Below, piece after piece: positions 36,974-47,893 of a DNA stretch of 64,000 nucleotides. The notes under the pieces are model-generated. The model searched no databases and had not been told where the DNA came from. It saw nothing but the letters and a program-made list of their open reading frames with translations. Made by a program: the position numbers and the translations under genes. Source of the stretch: Lithospermum erythrorhizon (taxonomy: Eukaryota > Streptophyta > Magnoliopsida > Boraginales > Boraginaceae); NCBI GenBank assembly GCA_019722365.1, contig JADFUC010000964.1, positions 248,001 through 312,000 of the forward strand, given 5' to 3'. Every line of letters starts with the position of its first letter. The first letter of the stretch is position 1.

Positions 36974-37280
36974 CAATATAAGTCCTCAGCCAAAAAATAG
37001 TCCAACCCCAAAACTCTTCCATTCCTTCACCCTTTTATCTGTTTATATAATACAAATCCATTGTTCTTGTGCATGGATGTTTCTGCAATCTTCAGCAGTT
37101 GTACTTTAATTAAATAATAAAGCTATTTGTTTCCTTGTGTAAATTGAAGGTTGCTAGGCATAATTTCCTTGGTATATTATGATATATCCCTTCTTGAAAG
37201 TAATGACTGATCTCCCTACTTCTATTAATATGCCCCACAATTGTTTGGTACTTGTAGCATTACATTTTGCAAAATGTGGA
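36974..37280. other. Convergent 3' region between DHDPS and GDSL genes
   Basis: About 300 bp containing both 3' UTRs; AATAATAAAG near 37113 may serve polyadenylation. Nothing else is seen. Confidence 0.55.
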
Positions 37281-40259
37281 TTATAGTTGAACGAGTTGCT
37301 TAATATTCATTGGATATACATGAGATTTTGAAGAATCATGAGCCTTCTTTGCTAGCTTAATGTTTACAGCTTCAGTTGGATGGAGTCCATCAAAGAACAC
37401 ATGACTATTCCTGTTGGCACATATAGACCCGCCCTTCTTGCACAATATGCCACCTTCAGCTTTGTCCTGTACTTCACAGCAAGGGCTACTTGTATCTTCA
37501 AAACCTGATTATTATGCAACACCAAACAAGTGTATTATATATTAGCAAAATTGGAGTTTTATACTTAGGTGGTATCTATAACATAATTTATTGCCAAAAT
37601 TTGGATGTCACTGGCAGTGTTCTTGGAGGTTCGAGAGCACAAAGAATACTATGGAACGTCTAGGAAGCCTCCTGGACGTCCCATAATTATAAATATTATA
37701 ATGACCCATATAAATAAATGCACCAAGGTAGATTTTACAAAATACTCGTATAATGTGATCACAAACTATGGTAGTGTTTGAAGTAGGGATGTTATCGGTT
37801 GAGAAAGCCAAAGAAAAAATTGATCGAAGCCCGAATCGAATTTTCTTGATTTGGTTGGGGAAAAAATGAAGCCAGAGGCAGAAATGGTAATAAAAAAAAT
37901 CAGCAGACAACAAAATTATTCGGTTTGGTTTTAGCATCATGACGGCAAGCCAGAAGGCCCCGAATTGAGAATATATATTTTGTTTAGAATATTTATTTTT
38001 AGTTTATAAGCTATTAGTTTGAAATGTGAGTATTTTAGTTTGAAATCGTATATCGGTGAATGTTTGTAAGTATTTGTTAATGTCTGTTTGGGGGTATATA
38101 CATTATTGTAAATGGGTTTGAAGCAATCAGATTAGTAATAGTAGTAAGCGTCTATTTCGAGACTGACATTCTGACTTTTTTATAAATGCGTTGGTGTATA
38201 CGGTTGAAATTTATGTGTATTTTATTTTAATTTGAAATCCATGAACTTTATATATTATATTGTTATAAAAGCAGAAAAGCAGAAATTTGAATCGGCATTA
38301 GCGTGGAAGCAGAAGCGTGAGCCAAGACAAATTGAAAGCAAATTAATATCGGCAAAGTGGTTGTGTATTTAAAAATCAGATGAAATCGGTTTCGGCGCAT
38401 AAAAAGTTTGAAAAAATTGATCGAAATAGTTAGTTTGAAGTATTACCTTTAGAGGGTGGAGTATTTATGATGTCCATGAGCGTCTTGAATGAATCAAAGA
38501 ATACAAGATAGGATTCGGGCATGTCATTCAACTTGATGGAATCCGCCAACTTCCTCAACTGGTAGTTGAATAGCAAAGTAGCTTGATTAACTCTTTCAAT
38601 GCACCCTTTTTGTGATGGATCCATAGCCTTCACAATTGGAGTGCAACCATTTGGGTTCACTCCAATTAACACAAACTTTCTTGCTCCTAAACTGTATAAT
38701 TTCTGTATAAAATATAAAACACATTCCATTTTAAATTTCTCATAAATTAAAATGAGCAATTTATATATTGTGTGACACTATTTATTATACTTCGTTTAGA
38801 TTGTGACATGTATCTTATTTGGTTATTATTTAAGAGTTAATTTAAAAATAAAAAACAAAATATATAACATGATTTTAATGGAGTATAAGAAAGAGTGCCA
38901 CATGAATCGTAACTGGAGATCGGACACACAAAAAAAGAGTAAAAAAAGGCTAAGAAAGTAAACCTTGAGTTGAAGAGTGAGTGTGGTTATCAAATTTGAA
39001 ATAAAAGGTTGGAGGCTGGCAGTGTCTTTGCTTGTTGGTCTTAAGAAATAATTGAATAAGAAGTCATTCCCACCAGTTCCAATCACAAATAGATAGTTTG
39101 ACAACATTGTTGAGCTATCATTGCTACCAAGTTGTTCCCTCAATTCTGGCATTGTTACATTTTCCAAATTTCTGATTTGTTGACTTAGACTTATCACCTC
39201 CCCCTGAAAATTTTCAAATACTTAGTCACACCTTAACAACATTTATATTTATAACACTATTAAATGAATTAAAAAAGCAGTAATAATACATTTGTAAAAC
39301 TAAGATTTTATATGCAAACACCAAATTCCTAAAACACCCTTCCAATTTAATGATGATTACATTTCCACATTCCTTCTCGAGTTTTTTATACGTTGTTCAT
39401 TCATGTCTATAAGTGGTTCATTCACGTGTTCTCAATGATTTAATTTGGAAGGGTGTTTTACAAAATTTCAATTTGACTTTGTATATAACAGTATATAACA
39501 TCATCTTTGTAAAATATTAAGAAAAATATATATCCTATAAAAAGAACTATATATGATATATATTTTTTAAGTATAGAAAAGTATGATTACGTAATATTTC
39601 GAATGCATCTGAAAAATTTTAGCTAAAAGGCAATCGAGTAAATACAAGCAAACAAAGGAAAATAAATATTATAAATAAAGTAGAATATGGTTCGTGAAAA
39701 TTAAGCGCTGAAGAGCGTCTCATAAAAATGTGGTCAAATGCACCTATTAATTCATCCACAAACAACTATATATGATATTGAAGGTGACATTAGCTTGAAG
39801 TAAATAATTAATAAGAATAAGTAGATGGAATCATACCGCAATTGAACCAGTTTCATCAAGTATCCCAGAACCTCCAGAAGCATAATTCACACCATTAACA
39901 ATTCTACTACCCTTTGTGAGTGGATCATTAAAAGGTGGAATATAACTTGGTAGCTTTAGTTTTTCTCCAATAAGATCAATAACATTTCTTCCATTTGTAA
40001 ATCTCCCAGAAGGACCAAAACCAAAATCTACTCCATATGGTAAATAGTCAGCCTTGGCTCTTGACTTGTTCAAGAAATTGTTGTTACCATTGTCAACTAA
40101 AGAACTTCCAAACACAAACATTCCTTTGACTTTGGATTCTTGACTTTTTCTTGGGATTTCTTTGGTATTGAAACATGTTGATTTTGATGTAAGAAAAGAG
40201 AAGCATATGATGATGACCAAGAGAATGTTTGGATGACCTCTCATTTTACCACACATCAT
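37281..40259 (-). CDS. GDSL-type esterase/lipase with GSSL block I
   Basis: Four coding exons: complement join(37281..37504, 38447..38702, 38964..39203, 39837..40259), 380 aa, usual size for plant GDSL (SGNH) hydrolases, secreted enzymes acting on lipid or acetyl esters. The N terminus has a hydrophobic core (NILLVIIICFSFL, 11-23), a likely signal peptide; the real start may be Met1 or Met6. Block I is FVFGSSLVDNGNNN: the usual GDSL Asp is Ser, the nucleophile Ser53 is kept. Block III GGND (185-188) and block V DGLHPTE with Asp345 and His348 are present, so activity is plausible. Junctions restore GSIA|GEVISL, LQLK|KLYSLGA and SKG|FEDTSSPCC. The substrate cannot be told. Intron 3 (942 bp) and intron 1 (633 bp) carry repeat material. 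Confidence 0.9.
39309..39488. mobile_element. Inverted-repeat MITE in GDSL intron 1
   Basis: AAAACACCCTTCCAATTTAA at 39331-39350 is matched by its reverse complement at about 39441-39460 (TTAATTTGGAAGGGTGTTTTA). Looser pairing extends outward to ATATGCAAA / TTTGTATAT. The element is about 180 bp with a short non-repeat centre. Superfamily is not assigned. Confidence 0.6.
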
Positions 40260-41853
40260 ATATGATGGAGGAGAGTCAAGAGGAGTAGATGGTAATTGTT
40301 TGTTTGATTCAAATAAAGCTATAGTTTCTTCATTTATAGATGTAGGTGCATGTGATCGAGGTTTGATGGCTTTTTTATTTTCTTTTGCACTTTAGTTTAC
40401 TGCATGGATAATAAATGGAAACAATGAAGAACGCATATGTTCTGGCCGTTTTAATTAATTAAATATTTTATTTTTGAGCGTAATTTTAATTATTAATTAG
40501 TGAATAAATTACGAAAAAATAATATTATGAAAATATTTTTAAACCAAATTGATAATATTAATTTTATATTTTCGAATTAATAAATAAAAATTTGTAATCA
40601 GCGCGTCTATGATCAAAATGTCAATTAATTTGAAATGATGGGAGTATTAAGTAAAATATACTTATATGAATAAACAAACATGTTTTTTCGATCTTTTGCA
40701 ATTGTATTTTGAAGAAAAATCACACCTTACCATATAATTGCAGGTTTGAAAATGAAAACTCACACAACGTCGTCATATCAAATTATTACCACATTACGGA
40801 CGCCATAAGATTGGTTGATTTGCTTTTTCGATTTCAATATATAATCTCTCATAATAAGATTTATATACAATATGAATGTTATGAATTGTTTCTGAAATCT
40901 AGAAAATGATAGAGTGAACGTAACTATATTCTCGTTATATGATACAATTACAAGTGAGTTTATATATGGAAAATGATCATTATTATCACTATAAGATAGG
41001 AACTATTATAACAACAGTACAAACGAGAGGACGAGAGGTTAGTTATACCCGATATTCAAGTGCTATCATAGAGAAATTGTGTTGTGATTCCACTAGTTAA
41101 TTAAATATCATTTCAAATCTAATTTAACATTTTTTTTGTTATTTTATCTTATTGAATACAGTTGCTATATATTGTGAATGATAGATAATTTTTAAAATTT
41201 TTATTGGAATATTATGAATCATATAAGTGATATTATTATATAATATCCCAATAATTTTTAATATTTAAGGGGGACGGTACTTCTTTACAATAATTTTTCC
41301 ATTAATAACAATCTTACTCATGGTCGATGGATATTAAGGATTGGATAACAAACACTTATCTAAAATAAAGATATTTTACGAAACATCAAATTGATTTAGG
41401 TATCGAGGATGACGAAATTATATCGGACATAGAGCATGGTTGAATTTACACTAATATAGAAGGGTCTTGGTACTCTTGAACAAGGATGACAAGGACTGGG
41501 GTAGATTGAGCTCTTTAATGGCCATTAACAATCAAGTGTCAGCAGATGTCAGATGTTGCAAAGACTGCAGGAAAGAAGGGAAATCAGAGCCACAAATGTT
41601 ATCAGTGCCCTTTAAAGAAGACATTTCTTGATAAACCATTAATGGTCACAAAGTCTATCTCTAAGTTGGATTCTTGCATTAGATTTCCCAGATATCATTT
41701 TGGGTATGGTAAGCAATAAATTCATTTGGTGAATTTATAAAGTTCCTCCAGTGGGCAGTGGTCATCTATAACTAGGCATTGTTTCAGTTGAGGCAGTCAA
41801 AGATCCTTAATGCCATTGGAAAGGGAATCCTTATTTTTTATATGTAGGATTAA
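40260..41853. other. Promoter side of GDSL gene and spacer
   Basis: AT-rich, no recognisable gene. The left part is the GDSL 5' region. A less AT-rich patch at about 41460-41830 has no convincing open frame or known RNA. Confidence 0.45.
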
Positions 41854-42990
41854 GAGATGTGTAAAGAATGTTATAATAATATAAAATAATATATTAAATT
41901 GAATATTAATTGTTTGAATATGAAATATGATATTGTGTATTATTTATAGACCTGATAAATCTAGCTTAAAATAAACTCACAATATCTCACGTAATATTTT
42001 AATCTTTTTAGGCCGACTAGAGTAGAACACTTGTCCAGCTGCATTTATCTTCCCCTAGCATCCTCACTCCAAATTTATGGTAATTTTATAAAATTTCAGC
42101 CAAGTTCTAACAATAATAATGATAATAATAGGAAAAACATTAGTAAATCGTCCTTGAGACCGGGCTTCGCTTGTCAGTAATGAGCTTGTGAGGAAGCACG
42201 ATAGGCATCGAAGCATCGTGCTTCGGCCTGTCAGATTTTAAATCTGAGAGCTTGCTGCTTTTGAGCGAAATTAAGGCCGAGCAATCACGGAGTGCTTTTC
42301 AGCCTCGTCGAAATTATATACTCCGATTGAGAATGTCGTTCTTTTAAATACGATATAATCGTATCATGAAATTAAAAGAGTTGACTAAACTGCTTAGTAC
42401 TCTAATCTCAAATATATAAAAACAAATTGTTCGAAAAATTCTACTCGAACAAAAAAATATGTAAGAGGTGGTTCCAATCTCCTACTACTTTAGTCTCCAA
42501 ATCCACCAAATTTGATAAATACAACCACATCTTTACTTTGCTCATACAATTGCCACACGAAAGGTAACATAAATATATCTAGAGTTCGTCAGGCTTCTCT
42601 TGGCCGATTGTGAAATAATATTACCATCATATATTGAAAGAAAGAGCAAAGTATGCTCAATGAACCAGCCAAACAGGTCGTTTGACCAATTGTCTTTATA
42701 GAAAAAAATAGCACTCGATCGACATATAAGAATATCGTGAAAAAATAAGAATAATACATGAATGTTGCAAGAACAAAAAAAAAACAATAATTTAAATAAT
42801 AACTAAATGTCCGACGGGTGGATATATTATGAGGTAAGCCACCCGCCGGCATAACGGAAGAAAATCTCAACATCTTACGCTCTCGATATCATGTAGAGAA
42901 TACTAGAGTAATATAAAATAATATATTGAACTAATATTAATTATTTGAATATGAAATACAATAATAAGATAGCTCTGGTTTTTGGAATTT
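41854..42990 (-). mobile_element. Short LTR-type element (TRIM-like), minus orientation
   Basis: Two direct repeats share AATATAAAATAATATATT, then AATATTAATT and TTTGAATATGAAATA (left about 41854-41960, right about 42892-42985, cut short). Just inside the right repeat the minus strand reads TGATATCGAGAGCGTAAGAT, close to the initiator-Met tRNA primer site TGGTATCAGAGC found next to copia 5' LTRs. The interior is about 0.9 kb and has no pol gene. It matches a TRIM or deleted copia element lying antisense. The repeat text is related to that of the 29.1-31.9 kb element. Confidence 0.6.
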
Positions 42991-44944
42991 GCCGAAAGAT
43001 GATGTGCACACTTAGTTTTTGGAATTACATAAAAATTATAAAGACAATCCTCTAAGTAACATAAGTTAAGCATATGATCTCATGTTAGAATGTATAAGTC
43101 ATTAAAGATAGACTATACATGTAACACTTACGTAAGTCGAAACACTAAATATATACCAAAACAAATTTTGGAGGACTAAATCTTGACTTTTATCAAATTT
43201 TCAGAATTATTTGTACAATTATCTACATGAAGTAAGCAGTCATACTAGCTTTCATTAGCATTCTAGGTAGCAATTAAATAACCTGTTTGGTAGAGTAGAA
43301 TGGGAAGGTCAATTATTCATTTACATCCTCATCTACCACAAAACAACCAAGTTTCAGTATACTTTCAAAAATATGAACTTTATTTTCGGGACATAGCTCA
43401 ACTTAGGATTAAAATCGGTTCGGTTCGGTTTGGCCAAAAGTAGAAGCAGAGCACTGTTAAATTAGTTACTCTCAAAGGTCGACACAAATCGGTTCGGTTA
43501 GATCGGGATTCCGTCTGTCGGTTACATTGGTTCGGTTCGGTTTCGGGTTAAATTTAGGTTTTGAGGCGTTTTAGCGTATCGTCATGAGCTGAATTAAGTC
43601 GGCAAAGCTAGATTTAACCGCTTGTAATTTTGATGAGCTTAACTTTAAGATTAATTATCTGATCTACTGTAGCGTTAAATCTGTAATCTGTATTTTCGTA
43701 TCTTTTGTGTTCCTATATTATTAGTTTAGAAAGATCATGTATATTTTATTTCATTATCTGCGATAATGAGAGCAAAGTTAAATCTAAAGAATTCCCATTG
43801 CTTAAAATGTCTGTCTGAAATCTTCTGAATCTTGAAAAGGATAATAAATAAAAATTGAAAAATGCACCTGAAATTTAGAAATCGGTTGATTCGGTTAAAT
43901 TCGTTTATTTCAAAGAGGTAGAGGCACCAAGTGGATCCGGTTACCATTGTAGAACTGTCGGTTCACATTCCGTCCCGATTCAAAAATTTATTTTTGATTC
44001 GGTTCGGTCGGTTCAGGTGGGTTTGTATTTTGTTGGCCTTTTCATTTCATTGACCAGAGTTTGAGTCTTGAAATCTGCTTATTTTTAACCTCTTCGTAAT
44101 GGTATGGGTTCGAAGTCGCGTAAACGAAAATCTCGTATTGAAGTGGTTTAAAAGGGATGGTGTGGGTTGGTCAGCGCCAATGTGAAATCCGTAAAGTAAT
44201 GGTTTAAATGGAAGTACCAGTCGCGGCAGGTTGAAGCAGCATCTGAAATGTCGTATGAGAGTTTGGTCTCTACGGTGACAAATTCATCATTTTTATTTAA
44301 ATATGAACTTTGAACTTTTACAAGACTTGACCAAGTTAGGTGAGCAGTCTTTTTAGTGAAATTTGAAGCAAGTTCCAAGGGTTGATTGAGTGCATACTGA
44401 ATTTAGACACTGCACGAAAAAAATCTTGTAGAGTTTGTGAAAGGATCAGACTACTTTTTAAGGACTTCTATATTTACACCCCCAAGATTGGTTTGATCAT
44501 GTCAATTGAATATAAAGTGAATAAATAAAGCAAGATTATTGCCACATGATTAAGATCTTGGAGTTTCAAAATCAATAACATTGTAGTGTTTGTATATTTA
44601 AAAGAGGTTATTTCTTTGATAAGAGTAAAGACTGCCATAACTTAAACCTTTGTGCTAAAATCCGGTTAAGATAAGACCTTATTGCTTATGGACCACAATA
44701 ACAAAACTGGAGAGAATGAGAGAGTGAAATATAAACAACAGCTTCAAGTTAAGGTATCTACAGTCATATATGCTAAAGCTCCTACTAGTTACTAACCAAC
44801 CACTACATTCAAAACTTAAAGTAGAGAGGATTGTTTTTATGGTTCTCTGCCATGAGTAGCAGAATGAGGCCGGAGCTCATTTTATACCGTGAGGTTGAAG
44901 ATGAGAAGTCTTCCCTTTAGCTCAATCTATTCCGAATAGGATGA
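42991..44944. other. Repeat-rich intergenic region
   Basis: A segment at about 43410-44020 is bounded by CGGTTCGG-type words (ATCGGTTCGGTTCGGTTT at the left, GATTCGGTTCGGTCGG at the right) with more copies inside (near 43490, 43530, 43880), as seen in subterminal repeats of non-autonomous plant DNA elements. No gene is recognised; small frames here have no known domain. Confidence 0.4.
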
Positions 44945-45232
44945 TTAACGTTCAAAAACTACTTCATCGAAATTCCAGTCCCTCCTAACAGCCCTGCTCC
45001 GGACTAACCGTGGGGGTCCTGCTACTACATTACTAGGAACAGCTGGTTGAGGTGTTACTTTGGATGATGTGAAGCCATTGTTTGCTCTCACATGTGAGAT
45101 AGCTGCCTTCCTAGTTAAACAATTTGACATTGCAGAACATCTTCCCTCATTGTCCGAACTTGACACGGAGTAACTCCTAAATGAGCGGGATGGACTTTCT
45201 ACACTGTGGCATACAATACATGCAAGACTCAT
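44945..45232 (-). CDS. Conserved plant 95-aa protein of unknown function
   Basis: Single coding exon. The sequence begins MSLACIVCHSVESPSRSFRS, continues SVSSSDNEGRC and ends with a basic-then-acidic tail RLVRSRAVRRDWNFDEVVFE. I recognise this layout from small uncharacterised angiosperm proteins but cannot name a function. There is no signal peptide, membrane segment or catalytic motif. Ser-rich runs followed by Asp/Glu could be phosphorylation sites, but that is inference. On the minus strand an acceptor ending TATGCAG at 45270 lies upstream, and a donor CAAAG|GTTAGT at about 46929, so a 1.7-kb leader intron is likely. The protein-level similarity and leader intron support a real gene. Confidence 0.75.
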   Translation of the reverse strand: MSLACIVCHSVESPSRSFRSYSVSSSDNEGRCSAMSNCLTRKAAISHVRANNGFTSSKVTPQPAVPSNVVAGPPRLVRSRAVRRDWNFDEVVFER

Positions 45233-45269
45233 GTTGACTTTTTTACTCCAAATGTAAATGAATTAATTT

Positions 45270-46929
45270 CTGCATAGCATATGATGAGATGACAACAAAA
45301 GGTTGTGAGTGTACCATAATTGTAATAAGAAAATACATACTCTTATATGCATGTATGCCAAATAAGTCATTCTAATCAATAATGAGAAGATTAAAGATAA
45401 AGTAGTTGTGAGACAGATATGTAAACTAAGCATCATCCATTTGCCTTAATATCAAGGTCAACATTTCTTACCTGTTTTTTTTTTTTTTCCTAAAACACAC
45501 CTGGTCATATATTATGAAGCCAGAATATGATTTGGTGGACATAAAGAACAATTACTTCTAAATGGAGTATTAAATTCTTCATGAAATAAAACATTCAGAT
45601 AGATTGAGCTTAAATGGATTGGAGACTAAAAATATGATAAACATATGCTGAGAGTACCAGGGGCAAAGTCAAAGAACTGATCATGACGATGTAAATTCCT
45701 ATACCCTCACAAAAAGAACAAAAGTAACACAGAAAACCAGTAAGTTCATTTTGATCCTTTTAATAACAAGAATAAACTCGTGGACCTTGTTATTAAAAGC
45801 TAAAACGGCCCTTAAGATATTGCTTATCAGACTTAGTTCTTCAATTCTTATTGGCATAATATTAGGATACTATAGCATAGTCTCCTAATATCATCTTAAT
45901 AATTCCCCATCCAATTGAGAAAAATCACAGGTTGTTAACTAGGGCATGAATTCAATAGTATAAGTTCAACACCAAGTAAGCTACTCATGCATGTTAACAA
46001 TACAAGCAGAGAGTATGAGCAATGAAAGCCTCACACTCTCATCAATCTATACCTTCTATATTAAGCTAGAAAGCTCCTAACTCGACCAAGTCTCGGAACA
46101 AAGTAGCAACTGTATTTCCAATGTAATGATACTGAATGAAAGCCATCAATTTTCTAGAACTTAAACAACTAATTTTTCTTCTAATATATAATGGAATGAA
46201 TCAAAATGGCTCATCACACTAACTACATTTCTTATCTATAGTGAAGTAGTAGATAGTCTTGGCACTTCACTCTCGGCTCAATTCTGTTTTCACAGGGCTA
46301 AGGCTCTGTACTATATGACCCCCTTACCCCGCTAAGGGTGGAGTCTTTTAAGATGCATTGGGACATGTTGATACAATCAACCAACGAAGTACTACTTAAT
46401 TACTCCGTCGTTAGGATTCATCCAGTCGAAGTAACTATTTGTAATCCTTCTACTCAGCAAAAACACACAATCAAATAGAAGATAAACAAATAAAATAATC
46501 ACCCTTAATGAATTCAAATCAGTTCACAATAAACTATAGTGGAATAGGAATACATTGTAAACAAGCCAAAACAAAGCATAAAAATCACATCTTTATACCA
46601 ATATGTCCATTTAACAAGCATGAAAATTCGACCGACAACTCAAAGATACAATCTTTCATCAATTCCAGTAACTATAAACCACAAAAAATAAACCAGATTA
46701 AAGGGGTACTAATATAACCATAAACCAAGCATGAGTACTAGACTAACAACTTAAAGGTTCAATTTTTAATAATTTCAAGCAAAAAATAAAGAACCCAAAT
46801 AGCTAAAAATCCACCAAAAGAAACATAAAAAACACATTAAAAGGGGTACTGCCAATATATAACCATAAAGATCCATTAACCAAATAAAAAAAGTCAACTT
46901 TTTCAAACACAAGATCTGAAAAAACTAAC
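45270..46929 (-). other. Inferred leader intron of the 95-aa gene
   Basis: Donor GTTAGT at 46929 and acceptor GCAG at 45270 would join a non-coding exon near 46930-47100 to the coding exon. The intron is AT-rich and carries a TS-like SINE copy. The boundaries are inferred from splice signals. Confidence 0.5.
46262..46372 (+). repeat. TS-like SINE copy
   Basis: Contains GGCTAAGGCTCTGTACTATA, GACCCCCTTACCCCGC, TAAGGGTGGAGTC and GCATTGGGACATGTTGAT. It has the same block order as the copy in the STOP1 leader intron and the known TS SINE body and TTG-type end. It also sits in a leader intron. Confidence 0.55.
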
Positions 46930-46930
46930 C

Positions 46931-47893
46931 TTTGTCCTCAGGAGCTACAGCTAATTAATGTGCAGTTGACTTGAATAGGGTTGACTATTAGGTAGTCAAT
47001 AAGGAGTTGAAAGAAGAGGTTTGATGATGAGATTTAAGGTTAATTCAGTGGCTCACTTAGTGCATTATGAGAGTCATTGCTACTTGTTAGTTGTTACTGT
47101 AAATTTTCCATTTACAGCATCTCTTTGACTTGTTAAGTATTTTTTGTATAGTAGGTAAAATAATTGTTTTTTCCCCAATGAGCATAATTATTCAATTGGA
47201 AAGTTGGGATATTTTGAACTTACATAAATCATCACAGAAAAAAAAATTAATTTTAGTAGTATTTATATTTTGAAAGTTTGTATATTTCTTGTTGATATAC
47301 TTGTGTTTATAATTAATAACTACACATATTTTATATTTATAAAATACTCCAAAATATAGTAATATAGTTTGAATACTGTAAATATTTAATTTCTAAATGA
47401 AGCCTACTAATTCACATGCAGAGCCGTCTCCAATGCAGTTGCATCAATATATAAGTCTAGAAGTAACTACAATTAAAATCAATCGATTTTTAATTTACTT
47501 CTTTCTGACTTTGTATGTAAGCCAAGGTTTCTCTTTTTTTTCATTGATGTAATTCAAATTCTGATTTGTAGAATTTCTACAACATCACATATCAGCGATA
47601 ACTCACGATACCGCTAAGATTGTGATGTGTAAATGATGATACAATGGCTAGTTAATACCGATTCACTCGATGAGATCCAATTCTATCTTCATAACATCTA
47701 TAACATTGTTATAACATTGTTCGATTTAAAATTGTGACGCGTGAATGATTAGACAATTTGTAGTTGGACTAGTACTAAATGATTAGTTAACACAAGCCAA
47801 CACCATCTTGTAGCGTCATAGTTGTCTGATATCTAAATCTATATCAGATTATTCAGATTCCAGCTTGCAGGATCAACATTTGCAGAAGCCTAA
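46931..47893. other. Divergent promoter region between the 95-aa gene and the GT47 gene
   Basis: The two genes are divergently transcribed. The interval should hold the non-coding first exon of the minus-strand gene, then both promoters. I see no clear regulatory element or repeat. Confidence 0.45.

Noticed and set aside
37608..37940. 110-codon frame in GDSL intron 3
   Set aside because: Lies wholly in an intron with repeat-like text and shows no domain.
41460..41840. Possible non-coding RNA or microRNA precursor
   Set aside because: Less AT-rich than its surroundings, but I could not find a matching hairpin or a known mature miRNA sequence.
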